64,000 nt of DNA from contig JAQGEQ010000058.1 in assembly GCA_034620365.1 (NCBI GenBank), positions 434,001-498,000 of the forward strand, written 5' to 3'. Under the pieces are notes generated by a model. The model was not told where the DNA came from. It ran no database searches and was given only the letters and a program-made list of their open reading frames with translations. The translations under genes and the position numbers were made by a program. This document shows positions 1 through 9,985 of this stretch, piece by piece. Position 1 is the first letter of the stretch. Each line of letters begins with the position of its first letter. The stretch is from Pegea sp. RAD2-039 (taxonomy: Eukaryota; Chordata; Thaliacea; Salpida; Salpidae).

Positions 1-137
1 AAACTTGTATTGTCTCAGAAGAAATCTTTTAACGAATACAAACCAAGTTTTATGAGCAACAGATAGTTGAAAGATCTTTATTTTCGCAATTTAAGATTAA
101 TACAGAAAGAATATAAACAATAGAGGCATAATTAAAA

Positions 138-314
138 ATGTACAATAAACAAACAGAAGAAGAAACTGGCAGTGTAAAGAAACTATCTAAATCTTGTTTA
201 AATGATGCGATAGATGTTGATGCAGTGATAGGATCGAGAAGGGAATACCAAACCTTGGTTACCATGTTAAGAAGGTTGTTGCTTTTAAAAGATACATTGC
301 TCACATCATACTAA
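138..314 (+). CDS. Possible small ORF, 58 codons, unrecognised
   Basis: An ATG-started frame of 58 codons with an in-frame stop just upstream (129-131). Its composition looks protein-like: a charged, polar start and a leucine-rich end (RRLLLLKD). No family is recognised. A longer frame runs antisense over the same bases, and no splice sites or neighbours support either one. It could be a chance ORF or the last exon of a gene left of the window. Confidence 0.2.
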   Translation: MYNKQTEEETGSVKKLSKSCLNDAIDVDAVIGSRREYQTLVTMLRRLLLLKDTLLTSY

Positions 315-2850
315 TCCAATTGAAATTTTATATAATTTCCAAAGTTCTTAGTGAAGCAATAATTCCAAAAACAGATATTAATGGAATCGAAAGTTTATTT
401 TTTTCAATAGACAGATTATAACAGATAAATCTTAAGAATTTGGCGATTACAAAATTAAAAAAAAACTATTTTGTTGGTAATATAGTTATTTTATAAGCAG
501 TTGATTGGAAATTAAGTAAAGTAAAGTTTTGTGTTATAATCTTATGCAATAAACTAGTAAATTTTAAACCATTTGAACATTTCTATGTTTTTTAGCTTAT
601 ATAATTATTTATTAACTTTATAACTACTTCACAAACATTTTGACAATTCAACTTTTACATAGCAAGGCCTGTTTAAATTTTCTGAATAGATAAGTCATGA
701 AAATATAAGCTTTTAAATATTTCACTAAATTTCTTTATAGCATCTAAGCTATGATACTTTTGTAGCAAAAATTGCTGGTGTATATTTCTTTGCTAGGAGC
801 AGATTATTTTATAATTAGCTTCATATTTTCAGTGTAAGTTACAAATATCAACTAAATAATGTATCTATTTCAGAAATAGACAAACTTAGAAATTAATCTA
901 ATGAAAATAAACCAAACAATTATGCCAACATTATCAAAAATAATTGGGCTATATGGGCAACATCAAAATTCATTTAACTTAAAGCGATTTTGTTTTCTTT
1001 GGATGTATTTTTATTAATCATAAATGATGCTTTGAAAGAACAAATTATTATAACTAAGGTGAATAAAGAATTTTTTAAATTTGGTATGAAAGGAATAACA
1101 GAAATAAATAATCTTGAATCTGTTGACAGAGAATAAAGGAAATAAAGTTAAATAAAGCTAACAGCAGTAATTAGATGTAAGCGAAATCCGATATGAAATA
1201 AAGCATCAATATGACACTCATAAAGTTAGGTCTCTCATCAATCATCTTAACATCTAAACTTATTTTTTTAACTGAAGTATTCTATTTTATCATCTTTAAT
1301 ACAAACAGAAAACTATTAACACAATAGCAAGGAATCAATACGATATTTATATTCTATCTATCTAAGTGGCTTCAGGTTTGTTATTCATCACTGCCTTCGA
1401 AATTATGTTATCTCTCAAAACATGTTTAAGGATAAATCATGGAGTTGAAAAATGTTTAATTCTATGAACAGTAAAACATTTTCAGCTTTTAAAAAGTTTA
1501 ATTTAAAGTTGGATTTTAAACAAAATAACAAGAAACTCATTTCTAAAACTTATTATTGGACTATTTATAAATTTGCAAAAAAAAAATTGGCCTTAAGTAG
1601 TTAGATACGAAAGGAAAACATTTAGACATTTTCAATAAAAGAATCCGAAAACACTACCAAAGTAACTGCTTCGACAGTTATGAATAAATGATTATGGTAA
1701 AAGATAAATATTAAAAGCAATTAGTTTAATTATTGTTTAATAAACTGGATGATTATTGAGAAACTATTTTCGACTAGCTTTTAGAGTCTTCAGAAGATGT
1801 TAAAAAAATAAGAAATAGGTAACATATCTTTCTATTGAACGATTATATTTTGACTTGTTGATAAGAAAGACATTTATCATAAAATTTACTTTTAAACTCT
1901 GTTAGGTGAAATTTTATGTAAAAGTTCATTTTTCTTAGCAATTTTTATTAGCAATACATATTTTTAAACCTTTTTTATAACAAACTGATTATTTCTAAAA
2001 ATTAAGTTTTGAATAAAAATTATGTTCAAAACACAGCTAACTATAAAGATATTATGCAATTAAAAACACTTGAAAGCAGTTAGAATAACATCTGTAAAAT
2101 CTATCCTCAGGTCGACACCTTTTAATATTATTCCTTTAAGTCGATTGGATAAAAATAAAAATAATTGTGCTTTGCCACCTTATGGTTTAAAAGTCAATAC
2201 GAACAACAGGAGGAAATCAAGTTTGTTGAGAAAATAAAATACAACTTAATTAAATATAGGCAAGTAGCTTATATAAAAAAAAAGTTTAAATTTATTTTTG
2301 ATTAAGCAATATTTAGAACTAATATCTGTCACAAATATCACCATAAACATTTAAAATATATTTCTTATGTTGTATATTGTATAATGTTGTATAAGTGTTG
2401 CAACAGCATCTTTTATTATGTTATTTCCATGTTATCGAAAGCCAACTAATATTTTCCCAAAACGTTTACTAAATATTGTCATTTCGTTTATTTAATTCTA
2501 CCGTTATTTATTGCAAAACTTAAGACAATACATTTGTGATTATAAATGCGCAAATTTAATTAAAAATGAGTTACGTAGAGCAAAAGTACTAAAAGATAAT
2601 TTAAACAATATAATGTAAGCTCTTATTGCTCCTAAGTAAATTATTTAATTAAAGAAGAAATATGGATGTATAAGATTGATTTTTAAGTTTAGTTAATTTT
2701 TATACTAAAGTGTAAAAAAAACTTTTATTTTAATTTATACTATGTAAATGCAGCAATTTGTTTTTTCACTTGCTATACAATTAAAAATGTATTATATTAT
2801 ATGAAGTTAAGCATTTTATGTCGCATTATGTTTTTTGTTTTCAAACTTTA
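315..2850. other. AT-rich intergenic DNA, no gene seen
   Basis: Long poly-A/T runs and dense stop codons in all frames. I see no exon-like conservation, RNA gene or recognisable repeat here. Confidence 0.6.
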
Positions 2851-2869
2851 AATTACTTTTTTTTCTTTT

Positions 2870-3640
2870 TTAGCATTGGTAACATTATTCAGTATTTATA
2901 GCTCTACATAGCAACGAAAATAAAGTAGTTATAAATGTTTTCTAAATTATGTCAAATTATTATTACAAGTAATAAAACCGATTTATTTTGTAAGTATATG
3001 CAAGTATAATTTTTAACTACTATTATAAATAATAATAATAATACTACTTAATGATACTTACTTTATAATTTAAAATAATGAACTTTTATTCACTATGATT
3101 TGAAATTAAATTGAATTGTTGTCATTTATTAAAAACTGTTTGTAACTCTGTCACGCATAACTTATAATTGTTGAAAAACTGAAAATTCCCTTTTTTTTTA
3201 ATCGAAATTTATTTTGACAATTATAAGATATTTACTAAATATTGTTACTACTTGAATCATTTTCTTCAAAAATGAATTAAAGTTTAAGTTGTCATATTAT
3301 TTATTAAACATTAAAGTAAGGTTTTTTTATTATCTTTTTGTAGATATCTCTACAGTTGTTTCCTTTTTTTCATATCTAAGATAATTATTCTTGATAGAAG
3401 ATGGAAAAAATTTAGAGCTTTTATGATATTTTGTCAAAAATGAACTTAGTATTTTTTATGACTAAATAAAGATTAAATCTTAGTGAAAGTGATTTCAAGT
3501 ATAATTTCAGATTTTTTTCTTTCCAACTAATAATTTTACTCAAACTTTTTTTAGATAAGCACACATTAGTACATGTAACTGTGGTACTTCAAGATTTTTA
3601 GTTTGGAAAGAGTGTTTGCATAAAAACGTAAAATACAGTA
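2870..3640 (+). repeat. Upstream region of the first thioredoxin copy, duplicated at about 6.0-6.5 kb
   Basis: The stretch around 2,872-2,960 (TTGGTAACA, then CATAGCAACG) has a diverged counterpart around 6,015-6,095 (TTGGTGACA, then CATAGCAACGG). The two matches lie about 770 bp and 520 bp before the two thioredoxin ATGs. The duplication that made the pair therefore included upstream, possibly promoter or 5'UTR, sequence. No TATA box or start site can be assigned with confidence. Confidence 0.4.
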
Positions 3641-3967
3641 ATGGGCATAGTATATAATGTAGAAAAACAGCGTGATTTTAAAACACGTATGTTAGAAGCA
3701 GAACAAAAGTTAGTTGTAGTTTATTTTTATACTAAAAGAAGTGGGGCTTGTAAAAAAATTGCACCAATTGTCGACCAAATAATTGAAGATAGAGATCTTA
3801 TTTTAATTAAAGTAGATGTTGATGGAGCTCTCGTTTTATCAGAATCACAAGACGTAAACGGTGTACCAACTTTCAAACTTTATAAAGACGAAAAACTGTT
3901 GTCACATTTTTCAAAAGATAGAGTGTGTGAAGAAACTCTAATTCATGAAATTAATAGATGGATTTAA
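3641..3967 (+). CDS. Thioredoxin-fold protein with degenerate active site (SGAC)
   Basis: An intronless 108-codon frame covering one complete thioredoxin domain. It keeps the central strand (KLVVVYFY), a VDVDG strand and the cis-proline loop (VPTF). Compared with the intact paralogue at 6,539, the conserved Trp-Cys-Gly-Pro-Cys reads Arg-Ser-Gly-Ala-Cys, so the nucleophilic first cysteine and the preceding Trp are lost while the second cysteine stays. The buried Asp of the VDF strand is Tyr. Dithiol oxidoreductase activity is therefore unlikely; a single-thiol, chaperone or binding role, or early pseudogenisation, is possible. The frame is open over its whole length despite clear divergence from its sister, which suggests it is not simply decaying. 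The start is the first ATG and aligns with the sister's start. Confidence 0.85.
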   Translation: MGIVYNVEKQRDFKTRMLEAEQKLVVVYFYTKRSGACKKIAPIVDQIIEDRDLILIKVDVDGALVLSESQDVNGVPTFKLYKDEKLLSHFSKDRVCEETLIHEINRWI

Positions 3968-4254
3968 ACAAAAATTTGAGAAATACACTAAATTTTATTG
4001 TAACCGATGTATATCAATATTTTATAAGTTTATAAAGTTGTTTGATAGACAATGTGATTTTAAGAATTTACTATAAATAACAAAAGCTAAAATGTTGTTT
4101 GCAGAGTTTATTTATTCAAACTATAGTAAATGAAATTTCGAATTTCTGGAAATATGTATTCTATTCTGTTTAATCTACATTCAGTCTTTCAACTTTGCTC
4201 CAATTTTAAGTATTAATTGATCGACCATGCTTATATATGCTAGGGTCTATAATA

Positions 4255-4480
4255 TGATATGGAGATCCAGTTGCTGCTATGCAGCAGGATTTCATTTTCC
4301 AGGTCATCTAGGTTATGCAGCAGAACAGACAAAGTAATGCAGCTGCGCCCTGCTAGCGTCTCAGCAGCTGCCAGAACGACATTGATTACAGTGACAAACT
4401 GTCTACGGGGCTCCGACTTTAAATTCGAAGTTTTGTGTCTCCTAGAATTGTTGTCATTGATCAGATGTACATTAATTGCT
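4255..4480. repeat. Interspersed repeat copy 1 (possible retroelement relic)
   Basis: A GC-richer patch sharing its start (GGAGATCCAGTTG), its middle (GCCAGAACGACA) and its end (GTCATTGATCAGA) with patches at about 9.57, 30.65 and 44.09 kb. A 74-codon frame is open in this copy only, starting MEIQLL. A gag-like origin is a guess; no conserved domain is visible. Confidence 0.5.
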
Positions 4481-6538
4481 TAGTGATCTTAAATTTTGGG
4501 TTTAATTATTTAATATCTTATTTTAAATTTATCAATTTTATTAAAAACTCCCTCGTTTTTAGTATTAGCTGAGAGAAATACAAGAATTCAAACGTAATTT
4601 AGTGTAAAGAACCTTAAACCTCTTACAAAGTTTAAAACCGAGAAAACATCTTGATAGATCTTAAAAAGTAGTTTAAAATAAAATAAAAACTATTTCTTTA
4701 TATTAGAATTATTTGATGCAGTAAAGGTTGCCTTTTGGAAGTTATGGCTATAAGAAGTTTCTGAATATTCTGAAGGATAAGTCTGCCCGCAGTAAAGGTT
4801 CTATCAGTAATTTTTAGCCACCATTTCTTTCGTGTAGTACCCACATATTCTCAGAGGTCAAACTTTTTCTTAGTGTTATTCTAGTACCCAAAAAGTGATT
4901 ATGTCTGTAGATTGCCTGTATATGTCACTTTTCGTCATTATCTAGTCGAAGTTCTCTGATTGTCAACTCACAAGCATTTAACTACAATTGCAGTCACGAG
5001 TCTTTACCAAGACATTCTTACACTTAAAAATCTAGCCATGAATCCATTTCTTTAGCTTAGCGGTCCTGAAGCTTAGGTATTCCAGCAATCCAGCTTTTAT
5101 GCCTATCTTTGTTAAAACTTTTAAGCTTCTTACCTCTTAGACAACTCACCAATCCATTATATTAACTAACGTTCTTATTTCACATTCTCCATATGTCTTT
5201 TATAACTTCTGTGGTGTTAATATATGTAACCCCTCATATTGTATTAATCATATAATCTGGGATTATTGACCTATCCACTGCAGTATCTACTTTGATATAC
5301 ATAGAGCCAAAATTGTAAACATATTTATGTAGTGTAAAATTAATCAGTTTTATTGTTCAGCTTTCTATTCCCATGATCCCTATTCCAGTAGAGTGTCTAA
5401 CTTACTTTGATAAACTTCTGATTGATATTGAGTAACTAGCAGACGTATATATCAATCATTCCGTTAAACACTGAAAGTAACCAGAGCCTGCAGAATTACT
5501 GCCGAGATTTTTAAATTGTCAGTGAAAAATACATGTTTACATTAACATCTATAAAATATATTCGATTCAGTCTACTGGATAAAGCAGATTGCTATTGTTG
5601 TATTTAAAAGTAGTTCAGTACTTAAAAAACTTGGTCCCTAAACATATATTTAAAAGCCCTTTGGATTATAATGAAATATCAAGGATTTTATTATACTTTA
5701 CATCTGATAAATTCGCACTGTACTTTTATCCCTACATATACATTTCAAATGAAATAGGAAGTATAAAAAGCCTCAAAGAGACAGAAACTTAAAACTATCC
5801 ATCATGTTTAGTTAAAAATATTTTTCTATCTTTTTTGAGAACAGTTTACTGCTATAAGCAAGCAACTACTAATAAACTAAACTTCAAAATATCGGTTTCT
5901 TTTCCACCTCACATTTGATATGGGCTAGACTGGTTAATACTACAAATCAAAGGTTTTATTTTCGTGCAAGACATCCACATTAAAAAATAGTATTACCATT
6001 GAGTTTATATTTTGATATTGGTGACAGTATTTATACCATTGCATAGCAACGGAATCACCTAAAATTAGTTAAGATTGTTTTCTAAAGTAAATCTAATTTT
6101 TAATTATTGTCAAAAAGTTTATTTAGTATCTATTTTTATTAAAGTATACATATTATTTTATCAAGGTAGTTGCAGATTTGCTTTGTTATTTTATGTTGCT
6201 TATTTAACTTGACACATTTTATGATTGTTATTACATCAAATGTCATGTAATGATTAATTTGAAAAACTTAGCTATCTTTTCATTATTTTTTATCTAATTA
6301 ATTGTTAGGCTTTAAAAGTAATAATTTATTGTTTTAGTAATTTTTAGCTAAAAATATTTAGTAAAATGTTGTAAAATATTTTATAGATTTATACTTTAGT
6401 GATATAAACTGTTTATGATATATTTATTCTGATTTTTGTAATTTTTCAATTTAGATGAGCGTAATACAGAGTATTTCAATATCATAGTAAAAATTGTTGT
6501 TTTAGTATAGTATTTCTGTAAAAACATCAGATATAGTT
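4481..6538. other. Intergenic DNA between thioredoxin copies; possible degraded coding relic on minus strand
   Basis: No intact gene. On the minus strand between about 5,560 and 4,740, several frames are open for 20-40 codons between stops, and the base composition is less AT-rich than the surroundings. This looks like an old, unidentified transposon or pseudogene. The last 500 bp match the upstream region of the first thioredoxin copy. Confidence 0.3.
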
Positions 6539-6859
6539 ATGGGGGTGATTCATGATGTAGAAAAACCAGCTGAATTTGAAAAACATCTATTAGAAGCAAA
6601 TCAAAAGTTAGTTGTCGTTGACTTTTATGCAAAATGGTGTGGACCTTGCCGCCAAATTGCTCCAACCATTCTTAGAATGGCCCAAACTCGTGATATTATT
6701 GTTTTAAAAGTAGATGTTGATGATGCCCCAATGCTATCAGAAAAACAAAACGTTACTGCCATGCCGACTTTTAAATTTTTTAAGCAAGGAATACTGGTAT
6801 CTGAGTTTAGTGGAGCCGATCAACAGAAATTTGTTTATGAAGTTGATAGATGTATTTAA
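6539..6859 (+). CDS. TXN: Thioredoxin, intact active site
   Basis: An intronless 106-codon thioredoxin, close to the usual 104-108 residues of the animal cytosolic protein. The visible signature is a VVDFYA strand, the redox motif WCGPC followed by basic R, the VDVDD strand, and the cis-proline loop MPTF. These residues reduce disulfides of client proteins using electrons from thioredoxin reductase; there is no signal peptide, so the protein should be cytosolic or nuclear. It is the intact member of a tandem pair with the gene at 3,641. The lack of introns, when animal thioredoxin genes often have several, allows retroposition before the tandem duplication. The start is the only ATG upstream of the domain. 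An AATAAA lies about 120 bp downstream. Confidence 0.93.
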   Translation: MGVIHDVEKPAEFEKHLLEANQKLVVVDFYAKWCGPCRQIAPTILRMAQTRDIIVLKVDVDDAPMLSEKQNVTAMPTFKFFKQGILVSEFSGADQQKFVYEVDRCI

Positions 6860-6980
6860 ATAAATGGCTCTTTTAATATTTTGTGTTTTATTTTTATAGT
6901 ATTTTATCATCAGTAGAATATATTTTAAGTTTTTTATTTATTTTTGCTAAAAATTTAAAAAAATTTATATTTTTAGTAAC

Positions 6981-6986
6981 AATAAA
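6981..6986 (+). terminator. Candidate polyadenylation signal of the thioredoxin gene
   Basis: A canonical AATAAA hexamer 122 bp after the stop codon, followed by a T/GT-rich stretch. In DNA this AT-rich the hexamer can occur by chance. Confidence 0.35.
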
Positions 6987-6989
6987 ATT

Positions 6990-7560
6990 GTTTGTCAGAA
7001 TTCTATAAGGCTAGAAAACCTCGAAGCAAATACGTTCATTATAGATCCAGTCTTGGGTCCCTGTTTGCTAATTGTAATGATAATGACTTTTTATATAAAG
7101 CTTTAGTCGAATTTTTCAGGCGACTAACAACAACGATAAGTATAATAACGATACATGCTACCCAAAACACAGTATATTAGTGAATGACAACGGTATATAC
7201 GAGAATGAAATTTAACACATTTACATAAGCGGCAAAATACTTTACTGCTATACCGGATTCTCCCCAACCAAATAACTGAGCCGAACAGTAAAGATTGCAC
7301 GGTGTTTCATAATTACCATCAATGGTAATTAGTCGCAACCATAGCACTTTGGAGGTACAACTTTAAATGATCTGGTGAACACCACCGTTTCTTCCCTTCT
7401 TTGGGCTGACGTTATCATTCCTGATACCCATACCATCAAAGCTCATCGTCATTTCTCTTCTGGGAACATGAACACTATATTTGTCCCTCTCGCCATCTTC
7501 TTTCTTTCTAGTTTTGATGTTGTCATTGAAACTCCCTTATATTACTTGGTGAAACCCGTC
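6990..7560 (-). pseudogene. Decayed coding relic with a membrane-like stretch, unidentified
   Basis: On the minus strand one reading frame stays open from about 7,520 down to 6,990 apart from two stops. It contains a polar lysine/arginine-rich part (about 7,350-7,520) and then a strongly hydrophobic part around 7,080-7,230 followed by basic residues, as in a membrane protein tail. The area is GC-richer than its surroundings. I do not recognise the family. It may belong to the adjacent retroelement or to a separate processed copy. Confidence 0.25.
7310..7331. repeat. Perfect short inverted repeat
   Basis: Arms of 10 bp (TAATTACCAT and its exact complement) separated by CA. It lies inside the decayed minus-strand relic, and its function is unknown. 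It could be a chance palindrome. Confidence 0.4.
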
Positions 7561-7741
7561 AGGGACTATCGTCTTTATTACCTCGTCCTGAATGAACGTC
7601 AAAGTCCTGCTCATCAGCATTTAGTTGTCTGGCTAGATCCCTCAAAGAAACGTTGGATTCACTGCCATCGAGATAGCGGACTCGCGCGTACATCAGGTTA
7701 GCCTCCAGCAGTTCAACCTTTATTACATTAGCTTCTTCATA
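7559..7741 (-). pseudogene. Gypsy-like retroelement fragment
   Basis: A minus-strand open stretch with the motif YARVRYLDGSE followed by VSLRDLAR. It resembles a short conserved segment I associate with animal Ty3/gypsy polyproteins, written here from family memory rather than a search. It is fused in frame to the ARF-like fragment at 7,742. Together they form one 84-codon frame, which ends at a stop. Confidence 0.45.
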
Positions 7742-8030
7742 AGTGATAGCATGAAACTCTCTTCTTGCTTTGTCAAATCGATCTCTATCACAACTGTCAA
7801 TAACGAAGATCAAATATGTATGATTGTAGTTGCAAGCCTTTCAAATCTACTCCCGACTGCCAACATCCCATACATAGAGTTTCTAAATTGAAACCTGTAG
7901 TGGGATGATTGGAAAAATCTGTCTCAATTTTGACTAGAACAAAACAGTAGTTTTCCAGCAGGTCATCTAGTCTTGATATGATAACTCTAGCAGGGTTCTT
8001 CTAGATATTTATTTCGAATCGTAGTAACCC
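7742..8030 (-). pseudogene. ARF/ARL-type small GTPase fragment, frameshifted
   Basis: Two adjacent minus-strand frames carry ordered hallmarks of an ARF-like GTPase. First comes a decayed P-loop region (LDD followed by LLENY where GLDxAGKT is expected, about 7,960-7,985). Next is the switch I signature PTTGFNLET (about 7,875-7,900), then a WDVG-like stretch in another frame, and then FVIDSCDRDRFDKAR, matching the FVVDSxDRxR region (about 7,760-7,810). A frameshift separates the two parts and the C-terminal NKQD and SAK motifs are missing. It has no introns, so it may be a retrocopy, possibly carried or interrupted by the neighbouring gypsy-like element. Confidence 0.55.
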
Positions 8031-8480
8031 AATCTCCATCATGATACCCATTTGATATCAAACTTACCTCCTCTCATATGGAATTAGTGGGATCTTATCC
8101 AAAAATTTACAAACCTATTTTCATAAGCCAAAAAAGTTTCTGCATCTGTATTGACTTGGATTTGTAAGGAAATGAAGATCCATCAGAAGTTTCAAAATTT
8201 TTTTGAACTCTTCCCACCCAACAATCTCAGAAACAAAGCTCTTCTACTCTATATACCTCAATTCATTAAAGGTCATTTTTGTGTCTCTGACAAACTTAAG
8301 AAAATTGTTATAAAAATTTGCATATTGAAGAAAAGAACAACTCGAAATGCAACAATAAAAAGAATAAGAAGAAAGTTACAGCGCTGCAAAGTTTTTATCT
8401 CGCTTCCACTATCTTCTCTTCCACCGTGATTATAACAACTTCTACAGATTCACTATCATTCTTAGCAGAACGCTCATATC
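8031..8480. other. Retroelement debris, no intact gene
   Basis: Plus-strand frames of 69-92 codons here have no family features. A minus-strand frame near 8,400-8,490 is acidic and may continue the decayed element. Confidence 0.3.
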
Positions 8481-8962
8481 TCTCCCCCATGTTTACACAA
8501 TATATTTATTTTGTGCATCTTCGATGACTGAGCCATTTCCAGCTTAAATGGATTTTGAATCTTGTGAACTTCCAAGTTCTGAGCAACCTTCCCACTTACA
8601 AAGCTCTTCGAGGATTCGGTATTAATAAGTGCTTTTAGTCAACTTACCCGCTATAGAAACATCTACAATCGCATGGTTCAATTTCCTAGAATATTGAGTT
8701 AACCCCAGTGCTTCATGTCCTTGGATAATCATTGCAGCTCTCTCTGTTATTTGCCTTCTTGATTGTTTCTTAGGAGACCTCCTCTAAAGATTACAGGCTC
8801 GACTATAGTGTTCCCTTTTCCACATTTGAAACTTATGCTTGAATCAGCTTGACATCTTCTAAAATCTTGGTCCTCCTTGAGTTCCATTGAATTCACTGCT
8901 TCATAATCGGTTACAGAATGAACTAGGCATATAAAGTAGTGAGCGACGAAACATTTACACAA
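8480..8962 (-). pseudogene. Gypsy-like gag/protease relic with inactivated protease motif
   Basis: The minus strand reads a cysteine-containing stretch (8,747-8,962), possibly a ruined zinc knuckle. After a stop comes a retropepsin-like segment: a HAIVDVSIAG strand (about 8,650-8,678), then, after a frame change, a site reading NTESS where the aspartic protease needs DTGS (about 8,610-8,625), followed by KSFVSGKVAQNL. The Asp and Gly of the active site are both gone. Reverse transcriptase and integrase are not recognisable, so this is a dead fragment. Confidence 0.5.
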
Positions 8963-9029
8963 GCTGTAAGGTTATCTACTGTTACCTATTTCATATATAC
9001 TGCACCATTGAAGAGCTCGTTAATAATTA

Positions 9030-9440
9030 CTTTGCTAAAGTAGTTTAAACAAATTGAATCGATGAGTACTTTTATTAAAACTTTTTGTTAAATGGTTTAA
9101 TCATGTGTTTACTCTGAGAAGTGGATACAAGTTTACCTATAAATTATCCCAAAAACGGTTTATCTAAGACTTTTTTAGAATCTCCAAGACTGCAGCATCT
9201 TAGATCTAAGCACTTGCTCTGACTGTATATGATTCTTAAAATATTATCAAAAAGATATGATCATCTTGTGAAGAAAGTTATTTTTATAGATAACTACTTA
9301 ATACTTGTTATCAACATGAGTATTCAACATGAACCATAATGAGTGATAAATGTTGCAAACCATTTCAAGTACTTCAATTACTGTTACAGGATGTTATCAT
9401 GAATTACATCATTATGAAGAGTACAACTAAATTTTGTAAA
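9030..9440. repeat. Block A copy 1 (shared intergenic block)
   Basis: A segment starting TTTGCTAAAGTAGTTTAAAC and ending near an ATTACATCATTATG motif. Close copies lie at about 28,860-29,275 and 41,360-41,765 in the same orientation, and at about 51,140-51,530 and 56,280-56,690 inverted. Every copy lies near the 3' end or broken end of a receptor gene. It codes for nothing visible. Confidence 0.8.
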
Positions 9441-9574
9441 AAACCGTTAGACTGTTTGATAAAAATAAAACTTTATAATGCATTAACTTGAACATTTTTA
9501 GCTGTAAATGTAATTGATAATATTATGTCAAGCTTTTAGCTAAATCAACTATTCTGTAATCCAAGACAGAAATT

Positions 9575-9810
9575 ATGAAGATTCAATTGTTGCAGATGTA
9601 GCAGGATTTACTTCTCTACACTAAGAAAGTATGCTGCAGAAGAAAAAGACTGATATGGCCACGCCCGTCTTGAGTGGTGAGAGTCGCCCGAACGACACTA
9701 AGTACAGTGACAAACTGCCTATGAGGTTGCAACCCAGCCTTCATTTCAGAGTTTTACGTTTTCTTAAAACGCTGTCATTGATCAGACTACAAAACCTTTC
9801 TACGCCGGTT
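9575..9810. repeat. Interspersed repeat copy 2
   Basis: Same family as 4,255-4,480; closest to the copy at 30,645. It shares GACACTAAGTACAGTGAC and neighbours the 3' end of the first receptor gene, as the 30.6-kb copy neighbours the second. Confidence 0.6.
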
Positions 9811-9985
9811 TCTTATGAACCCTTTTCAGCAATTTTGTCTTCGTATTTGTTTGCTCAATAACTGATAAAGTAGTGAGACGGGAGATGCTAGAATATAATC
9901 AATAAATGGTAATAATAATCTTGAGTAAACAAAAATATTTCATTAAAGTAAATCGATAATGAAATGGCTTATACCCTCTTCTATG

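Noticed and set aside
50-304. Minus-strand 84-codon frame at the window start
   Set aside because: Low complexity, no family features, and an ATG-started frame of more plausible composition runs on the other strand.
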